DNA from: an uncultured Spirochaetales bacterium
Lineage (GTDB): Bacteria; Spirochaetota; Spirochaetia; Sphaerochaetales; Sphaerochaetaceae
Assembly: GCA_949285145.1 (NCBI GenBank)
Contig: CASDXQ010000002.1
Location: 81,516-126,167 of the forward strand
Reading direction: 5' to 3'
DNA length: 44,652 bases
Both the position numbers and the translations under genes were made by a program. Positions 9,638 through 17,980 of this stretch are shown here, piece after piece (position 1 is the stretch's first letter; each line of letters starts with the position of its first letter). The notes below the pieces were generated by a model. The model ran no database searches and was not told where the DNA came from. It saw only the letters and a list, made by a program, of their open reading frames with translations.

Positions 9638-12157
9638 CTAGGATGAACATGATTCGCATTCTTCGACCTCAAGCGACTTGCTGCGTGTATAATAAAGTGT
9701 TTTCACACCTTCCCTGTATGCAAGCAGCAGAAGATCAAGGACCTGTCTCATTGTGTAATCATTTGTTATGTAAAGATTAAGTGACTGCGCCTGATCAATA
9801 TGGCGTGTACGCACCCCTGCCGCCCTGACAGACCAGCTCTGATCTATTTCATGGGCGTTTTTGTAATACCACCAGGTATCGGGATTGAGATCCGGGGCAA
9901 TGCGGGGAAGCATGGCTCCTTTCTTCTCTTCGTAGAAGAAACGTTTCATCACCGGGTCGATGCCTGCAGATGTGCTTGTGATGATGCTGGTACTGCTTGT
10001 TGGAGCAATGGCAAGAAGATAAGCGTTCCTCATACCCTGACGTGCGACCTTCTGTCTTATCCTGTTCCACTCATCATCATTGTATGAACGCTTGTCGAAA
10101 TAAGCACCGCTGTGCCAGTCAGAGCCTACAAAGAAATCATAGGAGCCTCTCTCGCAGGCAAGATCGCTTGAAGCTTCCACGGCAGCTTTGCTGATGGTCT
10201 CGAAGACAGAATCAACATACTTCAGATGCTCTTCGCTTTCCCATCTGATGCCCTTGTTGGCAAGCATATGATGATAGCCGGAAACACCGAGCCCTACAGC
10301 TCTGTACTGCCGGTTCGTATAGCGGGCATATTCAAGAGGATACATATTGAGGTCAATGACATTGTCCAGGATCCTGATTGCAAGACGCGTGAGTCTTTCA
10401 AGCTCTGCCTTGTTGTCAGTATCGATGTTGCCAAGCACGAGGGATGCAAGATTGCAGACTACGAATGTCCCTGGCTGTGTCACGGTCACAAGGCACGCCT
10501 CTCCGTTTATGTCCTTCAGCGAAACATCTTTCACTGTTATCTCGCTCATGTTCTGTGCGATTTCGGTACACAGATTCGATGAGTAGATCATTCCCTTGTG
10601 TCCATTCGGATTGGCTCGGTTGACATGATCACGGTTGAAAACAAAAGGAGTACCTGTCTCGACAGCGCTCTTGATTATGAGACGTACAAGATCCTTGACG
10701 CACATGATTCTCTTCTTGATCCGGCTGTCTGAGACACACTCAAGATAGCGGCGCTCCCACTCGTCTCCGTAATAATCCTCAAGCGAGTAACCCTTGAATT
10801 TCTTTATCTCATACGGACACATCATATACCATGTGCCGTTTATATTCTCCTCAACCTGTTTCCAGAAGTAATCAGGATAGCAGATTGCAGGAAAGACATC
10901 GTGAGCCTTCATCCTGTCATCACCGTTGTTGGTTCTCAGGTTGAGGAATTCAGGAATATCCCTGTGCCAGATATCAAGATAGACGGCGACAGCACCGCTT
11001 CTCACCCCGAGCTGGTCAACAGCGACAGCTGTGTCGTTGACAAGCCTTATCCATCTGATGATACCACCGGCAGCGCCTTCAAAACCCCGGATCGCAGAAC
11101 CGGCTGCCCTCACTTTTCCGAAATACAGCCCCATGCCTCCGCCGAATTTTGATACCTTGGCGAAGTTGTCAAGTGAGCGGTAGATTCCGTCAAGGCTGTC
11201 GGGAACTGTGTCGATGAAGCAGCTTGAAAGCTGATGGAACGGCTTTCTGGCATTTGAGAGTGTCGGTGTTGCAAGACTTATCTCAAGAAGGGAAAGCGCA
11301 TCATAGATTTCCTTCACATATCTCATCCTCTCTTCCTTTTTCTCATCAATTGCAAGGAAAAGGGAAATTGAAAGATACATTTCCTGAACAAGCTCAAGTG
11401 CAACGTTCTGATGGCTCTTGATCACATAGCGCTTGATAAGAAGATCAAGACCGGAATATGTGAAAAGATTGTTTCTCGTCTCATCCATGAATGACGCGGC
11501 TTCCTCTATCTCCGCCTTTGTATATGCAGAGAGTATCCTGCTGTAATAAAGCCCTTCATCGTTCAGATAGCGCAGCTTGTCATAGAATGTGGCAATGTTG
11601 AGCCTCTCCATCTGGGCAAGCACTTTCTTTCTGAAGGAATAGTAAAGAAGACGGGAGGCAATGTACTCCCACTTCGGCTCCTGTGCGCTGGCAAGCTCGA
11701 CGGCTCCCTTTGTCAGGGCCTCAAGCTTCTCGTCATTGCTCATGCCGGGATTAATGAACACCACGACCTTTGTCTTAAGCGCAGAAAGGGAATACTCGCT
11801 TTCCGGATAATCCTTCTGTATGGATGAAAGCACACTTTCAAGTCCCTCATCCCCGATAAGCGAGATAATTTCATTTCTCTCGCTTCTCAGATTTGATCTG
11901 CCTTCACGGTAAAGGATGTATGCCTTTGCCGTTTTGTAATAACCGGCTTCCATCAGCTTCTCTTCCACGATGTCCTGAATCTGCTCGACAGTTACCGCAT
12001 CTTTTGTCTCAGCCTGAGCCACGACAGAAGCGACAATTGAATCGAGCCTGTCATCTGAAGGAAATACCGATGAGCTGTGAAAAGCCTTTGAAATGGCATT
12101 CCTGATCTTGGCAGAGTCGAAAGCCTCAAGTCTGCCGTTTCTCTTTGTTATATTCAT
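9638..12157 (-). CDS. nrdA: Class I ribonucleotide reductase, large (alpha) subunit
   Basis: Reduces ribonucleoside diphosphates to deoxyribonucleotides with NrdB. The 839-residue protein opens with an ATP-cone allosteric domain (ITKRNGRLEAFDSAKIRNAI, residues 3-22, and following), then the reductase barrel: the first redox Cys in LSSCFID, the thiyl-radical motif NLCTEIAQN, the second redox Cys in FVVCNLASL, and the radical-transfer region with APTSSTSIITSTSAGIDP. The C-terminus ends ECESCSS, a mobile CxxC that re-reduces the active site. All key residues are present. The ATG is preceded by AAGGA. A candidate promoter lies at 12189-12217, and a perfect GAAC-N4-GTTC palindrome lies further upstream. 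Confidence 0.97.
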   Translation of the reverse strand: MNITKRNGRLEAFDSAKIRNAISKAFHSSSVFPSDDRLDSIVASVVAQAETKDAVTVEQIQDIVEEKLMEAGYYKTAKAYILYREGRSNLRSERNEIISLIGDEGLESVLSSIQKDYPESEYSLSALKTKVVVFINPGMSNDEKLEALTKGAVELASAQEPKWEYIASRLLYYSFRKKVLAQMERLNIATFYDKLRYLNDEGLYYSRILSAYTKAEIEEAASFMDETRNNLFTYSGLDLLIKRYVIKSHQNVALELVQEMYLSISLFLAIDEKKEERMRYVKEIYDALSLLEISLATPTLSNARKPFHQLSSCFIDTVPDSLDGIYRSLDNFAKVSKFGGGMGLYFGKVRAAGSAIRGFEGAAGGIIRWIRLVNDTAVAVDQLGVRSGAVAVYLDIWHRDIPEFLNLRTNNGDDRMKAHDVFPAICYPDYFWKQVEENINGTWYMMCPYEIKKFKGYSLEDYYGDEWERRYLECVSDSRIKKRIMCVKDLVRLIIKSAVETGTPFVFNRDHVNRANPNGHKGMIYSSNLCTEIAQNMSEITVKDVSLKDINGEACLVTVTQPGTFVVCNLASLVLGNIDTDNKAELERLTRLAIRILDNVIDLNMYPLEYARYTNRQYRAVGLGVSGYHHMLANKGIRWESEEHLKYVDSVFETISKAAVEASSDLACERGSYDFFVGSDWHSGAYFDKRSYNDDEWNRIRQKVARQGMRNAYLLAIAPTSSTSIITSTSAGIDPVMKRFFYEEKKGAMLPRIAPDLNPDTWWYYKNAHEIDQSWSVRAAGVRTRHIDQAQSLNLYITNDYTMRQVLDLLLLAYREGVKTLYYTRSKSLEVEECESCSS

Positions 12158-12188
12158 TGAATGTCCTTATTAATAATAATTCTTATTA

Positions 12189-12217
12189 AGATTAACTTAA
12201 CATGTGTCCTTAAACAA
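12189..12217 (-). promoter_or_regulatory. Candidate sigma-70 promoter of nrdAB
   Basis: On the minus strand TTGTTT (12217-12212) is followed after 17 bases by TAATCT (12194-12189), and the nrdA start codon lies 32 bases further on. The match to consensus is moderate; no other good pair was seen close to the gene. Confidence 0.4.
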
Positions 12218-12274
12218 GTAACCTGAGACAAATTTCTCCTGAAAAATTTTCCCGCTCCATCAGGAATGATTCAT

Positions 12275-12286
12275 GAACATATGTTC
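12275..12286. promoter_or_regulatory. Perfect GAAC-N4-GTTC palindrome upstream of nrdA (LexA/DinR-box-like)
   Basis: GAACATATGTTC is a perfect 12-bp palindrome that matches the core of the Gram-positive LexA (DinR) operator. It lies about 118 bases before the nrdA start and 33 bases after the lon-like stop. It does not overlap the promoter proposed at 12189-12217, so the regulatory role is uncertain. Confidence 0.35.
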
Positions 12287-12318
12287 CAAAACCATTTGAA
12301 TATTCAGTACACCCGGAA

Positions 12319-14058
12319 TTATGCCCCCTTCCTCACTTCAAGTTCTGAAATATGAAGAAGTGCCTCAACAGCTTCGTCAAATGTGGACACATAGACAAGC
12401 TCGGCAGAAGGAAGAAGCTGAGATGGAACGCTTTCCACTTCCTTTCTGTTTCCTTCAGGAAGAATAATCTTCACTGCCCCCTGATTCGCAGCACCTTCGA
12501 TCTTTGCAAGAATGCAGCCTACAGGAAGCACCATGCCCTTTAGAGACAGAGCTCCCGTTACAGCAGTGGATTTATCAGCAGAGATGGAAAGAAGATCAGA
12601 TATGATGGCAAGTGCGGTTGCAAGAGATGCGGAGTCCCCTCCTTTGTGAAAGCTGTATGTGTAGTTTACCGTCACTGCCTCCAGATTTCTGCCAAGATGC
12701 TGTGATGCATAGGCATCAGCAAGCTCATATGCTATGTCGGCACTCTCGCTCATCACCTTCTCCACCATACCGGTCACCTTTATCTCACGGAATGAAGACC
12801 TGATGTTTCTGGCTTCCACAGGCTGCATGAAACCTCTGTCCCCCGCAATTCCGATTCCGCTTACAATTCCGGGAGAGTATATGAAATCTTTCACTAGATC
12901 AGGATATTCATTCCGATTAAGGATTTTATTTATCTCTTCATTATTAACTTCCAGAACTTTTTTCTTTTTGGCATTCAGTGCTTCTCTGGCCTTGAGTGCG
13001 AAAACACGCTCGATGTTCTGCTGAAGCGACCGGACAGACGAGCTTGTTCCATACGAGCCGAGAACAAGTTTTCTCATGACTGGATCTGGAAAGCGGACAG
13101 GACACTTCGCACTCCTGTTCAGTCTGGAGACGATGCTTGCGGCAATACCGAGAAGTTCTTCATAGCTGTACGGTTCCGTGAAGAAAACAGCCAGCCTGTC
13201 CAGCAGTGGTTCAGGTATGCCTGCAAGCGTGTTCGCCGTGAATATGAACCAGCCGTTTGAAACATCCACGGGAAGAGAGAGGAAATTGTCAGTGAACAGC
13301 CGTGCTGATTCCCTTTCAAGCAGTTCAAGGAAAACGCTGTCCGCCCGTGAATGAGTATCACTGGTTCCAGCTTTGTCGAGTTCATCGAAAACTATCACAG
13401 GAGAAAGAGAACCTGCCTGAAGAAATGCCTTGATTATAAGGCCGCAGTCAGATGCACGCCATGACTGATCTGAACCGCACAGTTCGAATGCCGCTGATTT
13501 TCCGCTCATGCTTATCAGTGCTGATCCTCTTTCAGGAAATGCGGAAGCAAGACTTAGTGCTAGGCTTGTCTTGCCACATCCCGGACTTCCGACAAGCAGA
13601 AGAGGATGAGGACTTCTGCCGTTTGCAGCTGATGAGGCAATCTCATCAAGCAGGAAAGACTTCAGCTTATCCATACCGGAATGTGATGCATTCATTGTCT
13701 TCTGGGCTCTGGAGATATCAGGGGCCCTGAAAGCGACGGCCTTCATATCAGCAAATTGGGACAGAATCTGAAGCCTCTTTTTATTCACGTCGTCATCTGA
13801 GCCTTCCGACTTTATAACAGTGTTCCACATTGCCCTGATGCGTTCCACCGTAATACGGCTCATCTGACAGGCGGATGATTCAAGCTTTCTGAGTATCATG
13901 CTTCCTGCATCTTCATCCAGACTATCCTGAACATGTGAATCATATTCCTTTTCCATGCGGATGTAGTCCATAGCCCTGGATTTGAAAGCATCGATCTCAG
14001 ATGCGCTCATTCCCTCTTCAAGTGATTCAATCAGTGATTCAAGCAGAAATTCGTACAC
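12319..14058 (-). CDS. Short Lon-type ATP-dependent protease lacking the N-terminal LON domain
   Basis: Cytoplasmic AAA+ protease of family S16. The 579-residue protein has a helical N-terminal part (residues 1-120) in place of the usual substrate-binding LON domain, an AAA+ domain with Walker A (LVGSPGCGKTS) and Walker B (IVFDELDK), and a C-terminal S16 domain. The catalytic Ser lies in HKGGDSASLA (about residue 476) and the catalytic Lys in GCILAKIEG (about 519). Their 43-residue spacing equals the Ser679-Lys722 spacing of E. coli Lon, so the dyad appears intact although the usual DGPSAG motif is altered to GGDSAS. Canonical Lon is about 780-800 residues. The start is a GTG after GGAGTAAAGGATA. 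It is unclear whether it replaces or supplements a housekeeping Lon. Its 390-base upstream region holds two strong palindromes. Confidence 0.85.
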   Translation of the reverse strand: MYEFLLESLIESLEEGMSASEIDAFKSRAMDYIRMEKEYDSHVQDSLDEDAGSMILRKLESSACQMSRITVERIRAMWNTVIKSEGSDDDVNKKRLQILSQFADMKAVAFRAPDISRAQKTMNASHSGMDKLKSFLLDEIASSAANGRSPHPLLLVGSPGCGKTSLALSLASAFPERGSALISMSGKSAAFELCGSDQSWRASDCGLIIKAFLQAGSLSPVIVFDELDKAGTSDTHSRADSVFLELLERESARLFTDNFLSLPVDVSNGWFIFTANTLAGIPEPLLDRLAVFFTEPYSYEELLGIAASIVSRLNRSAKCPVRFPDPVMRKLVLGSYGTSSSVRSLQQNIERVFALKAREALNAKKKKVLEVNNEEINKILNRNEYPDLVKDFIYSPGIVSGIGIAGDRGFMQPVEARNIRSSFREIKVTGMVEKVMSESADIAYELADAYASQHLGRNLEAVTVNYTYSFHKGGDSASLATALAIISDLLSISADKSTAVTGALSLKGMVLPVGCILAKIEGAANQGAVKIILPEGNRKEVESVPSQLLPSAELVYVSTFDEAVEALLHISELEVRKGA

Positions 14059-14103
14059 TATCCTTTACTCCTTAAATATGTTCAAACAACAAAAAGAATC
14101 ATG

Positions 14104-14128
14104 TCATGCAGTCAAAGACACTGCATGA
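14104..14128. repeat. Strong hairpin upstream of the lon-like gene
   Basis: TCATGCAGT (14104-14112) and ACTGCATGA (14120-14128) are perfectly complementary with a 7-base loop. On the minus strand TTCTTTTTG follows within about 10 bases, so it could act as a weak terminator or leader structure 46 bases before the GTG start. Confidence 0.55.
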
Positions 14129-14364
14129 GCACAATACACAAATGTGTTTATTTCATGTGTTACTGACTATGCGATGATTGATCTCTGCAGGGATTGTTCA
14201 GGATCCCCATCCTTTACACTGTCACTTGATGATTAGCCGGGAATTGCCGCTGAATATCGGAATTGATGTCGTTATCTGCCCTGCAATGTTCATTCACTAC
14301 TCTCCTCTTTTTTTATGAACAATTTGCGACAAGCTGTAAGCAATACAACAGATTTGATAAAAAC

Positions 14365-14382
14365 GTAATTATATATAATTAC
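14365..14382. repeat. 18-bp perfect palindrome, AT-rich
   Basis: GTAATTATATATAATTAC is identical to its reverse complement. It lies about 67 bases past the end of the RiPP cluster on the minus strand. It could be an operator or a simple AT-rich cruciform. Confidence 0.45.
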
Positions 14383-14448
14383 ATAAAATTCAATTTTAGT
14401 CAATACCATTAGAGCAGACACATCAACATACGGCCTTAAAAAAAGCCT

Positions 14449-16023
14449 TTACAAGAGGATATCAACATGAGGAAGATTATCAAAAACAGCACCATGAGTG
14501 ACAGCTATCACCAACCTTGATCGGGCTTCCTTTTCAACCAGATGTACCAAGGTTGATACTGAAGCTGTATCAAGGCCGGCATCCGCTTCATCCATAAGGA
14601 GAATGTCAGACTCACTGCACAACAAGCGGATCACAGCAACCTTCTTTTGCTGTCCGGTTGACAGATTCTCAACATTCAAAGTCTCCTCACCAAAGAAAGA
14701 AATCTTCAATTCATCATACAATGCGGTCTCAGCCGGCTTACCCATGAAAACATTATCCTCAAAGCAGGGACCAAAGAAAGCTGGCTTTTGCATCAGATAG
14801 GCAGGTTTTGCTACAGATTGGACAAGCACGGTTCCCTCAGATACATAGTCATCAGGGAAGAGACCTGCAAGCATGTTCAGGAGAGTCGTCTTACCAGCAC
14901 CATTACCGCCTTTAACAAGGTAGAGTCCCGGGCCATGGAAGGTATAAGAGAAATGATTTATCACATAGCTGGCATCCTTTGAATAAGAGAATGAGAAATC
15001 CCTGACTTCAATACAAGGTCCTCCTGTATTCTGATTCAAAGACCAGCAGACAGGATTGGTTTTACGGGTTGAAGCCTCCCTCACCCTTGATATTGCAACA
15101 AGAGCAATCATGGTCGTCTGGTAATAACTCCCGATGTTGACAAGTATATTCTTCAACTGACTTGTCAACATATGCATTGAGACGAAGTCTCCGACACTGA
15201 TCGCTCCGGAGATAACCATACGACCTAGTAACAGATAAACAACGATATTGGTGACCGCATTCACCAGATAAAGAAGCAGAGAAGAAGTTCCATTCAGCTT
15301 GACTGTGTCGACAACTACTGAGAAGCCCTGCCCAAGCACTCTTCCATAAAGTGAGGTGAAATGTCTTACAACAGCATTCTGGCTGATTTCTTTCTGCCCA
15401 TCGACATAACTGACAACAGTTTTGAGGTACTGATCCTGAAAAGCCCGGCTCTCAGCATTCAGTCTGGCCATAGGTTTGCTGTATAAAGCATTGATCAGTA
15501 TTGGAAACACAGACAACAGGACAGCCAATCCAAACAGTTTTCCATCTACACTCAGGAGCCGCATAGAAATAACTAAGATTGTGAAAATCATGACCAGCAG
15601 GTCAGGTATGCTAGCGGTGTAAAAATCAATCAATGATGATATATCGTCTAAAATAATGTTCTTAACCTTATCCCTGCCAAGTTCATCTGGAACATACATC
15701 TGCGAATCAAGGTATGTCTCAAGAAAACCAAGCTCTATCCTCCGTGTCACATGGTTGTTCCACCTTGTTCTCAGATAAGTCAGCAGGACAGAAACGGCAA
15801 GACCCAAAAAGAACAGCAACGAGAATGAGACCAGAAGGCGCAGGAAGTGATCCCATTCACCAGCTGTAAGATCATCTATCAACCAGCCGGAAAGCATGGG
15901 TTCCAAGGTATCAAGGTATTTAATTCCCATTGAGGCCATCATAAATGCGATATAAGGCAACAGATAGGGAGCAACCAGATTGAAGCCCCACTTCAAAGTG
16001 CTGGTTTTCTTATCAGCTTTCAT
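14449..16023 (-). CDS. ABC exporter, fused permease and ATPase (RiPP cluster)
   Basis: The 524-residue protein has an N-terminal exporter-type membrane domain (hydrophobic segments near residues 15-37, 60-82, 135-160, 165-185, 255-275 and 280-300) and a C-terminal ATPase with Walker A (VKGGNGAGKTTLLNML), signature NLSTGQQKKVAV and Walker B (DILLMDEADAGLD). The signature is STGQQ instead of LSGGQ, a common variant in peptide exporters. There is no N-terminal C39 peptidase, so it would not cleave a leader. It is the last gene of the cluster, overlapping the LolA-like gene by ATGA (16023-16020). By position it most likely exports the modified peptide or provides self-protection; a lipid or drug exporter role cannot be excluded. 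Confidence 0.85.
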   Translation of the reverse strand: MKADKKTSTLKWGFNLVAPYLLPYIAFMMASMGIKYLDTLEPMLSGWLIDDLTAGEWDHFLRLLVSFSLLFFLGLAVSVLLTYLRTRWNNHVTRRIELGFLETYLDSQMYVPDELGRDKVKNIILDDISSLIDFYTASIPDLLVMIFTILVISMRLLSVDGKLFGLAVLLSVFPILINALYSKPMARLNAESRAFQDQYLKTVVSYVDGQKEISQNAVVRHFTSLYGRVLGQGFSVVVDTVKLNGTSSLLLYLVNAVTNIVVYLLLGRMVISGAISVGDFVSMHMLTSQLKNILVNIGSYYQTTMIALVAISRVREASTRKTNPVCWSLNQNTGGPCIEVRDFSFSYSKDASYVINHFSYTFHGPGLYLVKGGNGAGKTTLLNMLAGLFPDDYVSEGTVLVQSVAKPAYLMQKPAFFGPCFEDNVFMGKPAETALYDELKISFFGEETLNVENLSTGQQKKVAVIRLLCSESDILLMDEADAGLDTASVSTLVHLVEKEARSRLVIAVTHGAVFDNLPHVDILL

Positions 16024-16793
16024 AATTCCAGGAGAATCTCCTGCTCAAAATACTCATCGGGAATGTACATGAGCCGGGGATCAACTATCTGGAAGTATCT
16101 GACCCGTCCGGGAAAAGACTGATTCCAGATCGAGTATGCCTTTTCAACATAAGTACCATCTTCCAGAGCCCAGTAATCCACATAGTCAATCCTCTGAGCC
16201 AGGACAGGATACTCAGCAAAGTAATCCTCCCTCACCCTGAGGCCTGTCTCACAGTCTATCCAGAAAATTGTGACAGACCTCCTGTTGTCATTGTGCATCT
16301 CAAGCTTCCAGCAGTTTCTGCCATTGAACTCCTCCACATGACAGTCGGCTATATTATATCCATCTTTCATCTTCAGGACATCATCGTCAGAAAATTCCAT
16401 GACAGAAGCCTTGCCGAATGTATGATAGATATTATCATCAAAGTTTGTCTTGTAATGAACCATTTCCCTGTCATAAAGAAAGTCATAGTCTTTCGATATG
16501 TCAGAAATCGTGGAGAACAATGAAACCTCAAGACGCCTGTAAAGAGAACCTTGTGCCCTCAGGTACTCAAGTTTCACTGTCTGAGCCCCATATTTCTCTT
16601 CAGGGCCGGACATATCGTCAGGAACGACAGAAACCCACTGAAGGAAAACAAGGTCCTTTTCAGAGTTTCTGAATGAACCTTGTTCAAGCGAATTCTGCAA
16701 GGCGTAGGCAAGTATGGCTTGTGGGTCTTCAGCAAAACAAACCCCGGCAAGCATCAAGATTATCAGGAGAAACAGAAAGAACCGTTTCTTCAT
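16020..16793 (-). CDS. LolA-like periplasmic (outer-membrane lipoprotein-sorting-type) protein
   Basis: 257 residues with a clear signal peptide (positively charged start, hydrophobic residues 5-20, cleavage after VCFA). The mature part is rich in alternating beta segments (TVKLEYLRAQGSLYRRLEV, CWKLEMHNDNRRSVTIFWID, GLRVREDYFAEYPVLAQRIDY). This fits the open beta-barrel fold shared by LolA/LolB and related outer-membrane lipoprotein-sorting proteins, which carry lipophilic ligands across the periplasm. It has ATGA overlaps with both neighbours: it follows two FtsX-type permeases and precedes the ABC exporter. Together with the LolD-like ATPase these genes resemble a LolCDE-LolA set dedicated to this cluster. 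The ligand (lipid, lipoprotein or the peptide product) is unknown; the fold assignment is by pattern only. Confidence 0.6.
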   Translation of the reverse strand: MKKRFFLFLLIILMLAGVCFAEDPQAILAYALQNSLEQGSFRNSEKDLVFLQWVSVVPDDMSGPEEKYGAQTVKLEYLRAQGSLYRRLEVSLFSTISDISKDYDFLYDREMVHYKTNFDDNIYHTFGKASVMEFSDDDVLKMKDGYNIADCHVEEFNGRNCWKLEMHNDNRRSVTIFWIDCETGLRVREDYFAEYPVLAQRIDYVDYWALEDGTYVEKAYSIWNQSFPGRVRYFQIVDPRLMYIPDEYFEQEILLEL

Positions 16794-17980
16794 TGTTTTC
16801 CCCTCCTTTCTGCAATCAGATCAGATAAGAGCACAACCACAAGATACAGTGCTGAATACAGTAAAAGCTGAGAGACAGGAAAAGGCATAAACAAATGACC
16901 GTCAACACAGTAGACATCAGTGAAATTAAGTCCGGTTTCAGCATCCAGCAGCATCGAAGGCCCGGGTATAAGTGAGACAAGGGAGCAGATTACAGCTGTC
17001 AGCACCCATGACACAGCTATTGGAATGATGGCTGTGATTAAACTCTCAAGCAGTCTGGTTTTTCTCACACAGGCCTTTGTCATACCCAGATTACGATAGA
17101 GAACATACTCATCCTTCCTTACAAAGAAAACGTGAACTGCAGAGAACAGCATCGCACAGATTGATATCAGGGCGAAGCCAGACAGAAGGACAAGGACATT
17201 AAGGCGTAAATCAGTCAGCATGGAGTAGCTTTCAAAAGTTGAGGGGGCCATCCTGCGCAGTATTTCATAAGGTGATGTGTTCATGGTAGTCAACACCATG
17301 AATTCAGGATGAGTGGACAATTCATTTATGAATGCTGAAACTTCATCTTGAGATGCCCCATGAAAATCGATGGTGATGTATGCCCTTTTCGCAGGGATCA
17401 TGAGACGGTTTGCATCACTGCGGCTTATCGCTATGTCATACATGAACGCCCGTGGGAATGGAATATAATCATCTGACTTCTTCAGCTCTGTATAGGACTG
17501 GTCTTTTCCCGCTACAAGATAAGCTGACTGGGGAAGAGCTGAAGATGGTTTTGCTGAGAAAACACCCTCTGGTATGGCATCGGAAACTATCAATGAAACC
17601 TGCTGTCCGGGCTCCATAAGATCCTCATATATGAAATATTCCTCGTTCTGGCCGTAGATGAAGGAATAAAGTTCATATGTACACTCCTCTGGAGAACTGA
17701 ATGAACTGGCAACTGCTTCATCGATATAATATTCAGTCATACGGGACAAGGCCGGCCTGTCTCCTGCCGCCATGCTGTTATCTTCCAGTGATGCAACAAG
17801 GACATCGCCTGAGAGTACCTGATCCTGCAGGAAGAATGAGAAAGCGTCATCAATCATTCCGGATAACAATCCCTCAATACTGACAGGAATAACTATTGAC
17901 AGTACGATGAGCATGTAAATCACGACATATGTTCTGAAATGTCTGAAATATATTTTCAGGAGGAGTTCAAGTCTTTTCAT
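16790..17980 (-). CDS. FtsX-type ABC permease, second subunit (RiPP cluster)
   Basis: The ATG at 17980 is chosen because GGGAGGAAGAG stands directly before it and it overlaps the upstream permease stop by ATGA; an upstream extension of the same frame looks like spurious Cys/His-rich translation. The 396-residue product has one N-terminal membrane segment (about residues 14-36, YVVIYMLIVLSIVIPVSIE), a large extracytoplasmic domain (about 40-265) and three C-terminal membrane segments (near 268-295, 315-338 and 372-390). This is the MacB/LolC/FtsX layout without the ATPase. It pairs with the preceding permease and with the ATPase at 21550-22224. Substrate unknown; likely the modified peptide, or lipoprotein/lipid handling linked to the LolA-like gene that follows. 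Confidence 0.8.
   Translation of the reverse strand: MKRLELLLKIYFRHFRTYVVIYMLIVLSIVIPVSIEGLLSGMIDDAFSFFLQDQVLSGDVLVASLEDNSMAAGDRPALSRMTEYYIDEAVASSFSSPEECTYELYSFIYGQNEEYFIYEDLMEPGQQVSLIVSDAIPEGVFSAKPSSALPQSAYLVAGKDQSYTELKKSDDYIPFPRAFMYDIAISRSDANRLMIPAKRAYITIDFHGASQDEVSAFINELSTHPEFMVLTTMNTSPYEILRRMAPSTFESYSMLTDLRLNVLVLLSGFALISICAMLFSAVHVFFVRKDEYVLYRNLGMTKACVRKTRLLESLITAIIPIAVSWVLTAVICSLVSLIPGPSMLLDAETGLNFTDVYCVDGHLFMPFPVSQLLLYSALYLVVVLLSDLIAERRGKQ

Larger units (their letters stand above)
14059..14448. other. 390-base gene-free stretch between the RiPP cluster and the lon-like gene
   Basis: No convincing gene or RNA was found. It holds a 9-bp-armed hairpin at 14104-14128, an ACACA/TGTGT inverted repeat near 14136-14147 and an 18-bp perfect palindrome at 14365-14382 in an AT-rich patch. 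It probably carries the 3' end of the RiPP operon transcript and the promoter of the lon-like gene. Confidence 0.5.

Noticed and set aside
12158-12318. NrdR box upstream of nrdA
   Set aside because: I looked for paired ACA-C(A/T)-ATAT-type boxes before nrdA and found none convincing.
14449-16023. C39-peptidase-type (bacteriocin-processing) exporter
   Set aside because: The protein begins directly with the membrane domain; there is no N-terminal Cys protease domain.
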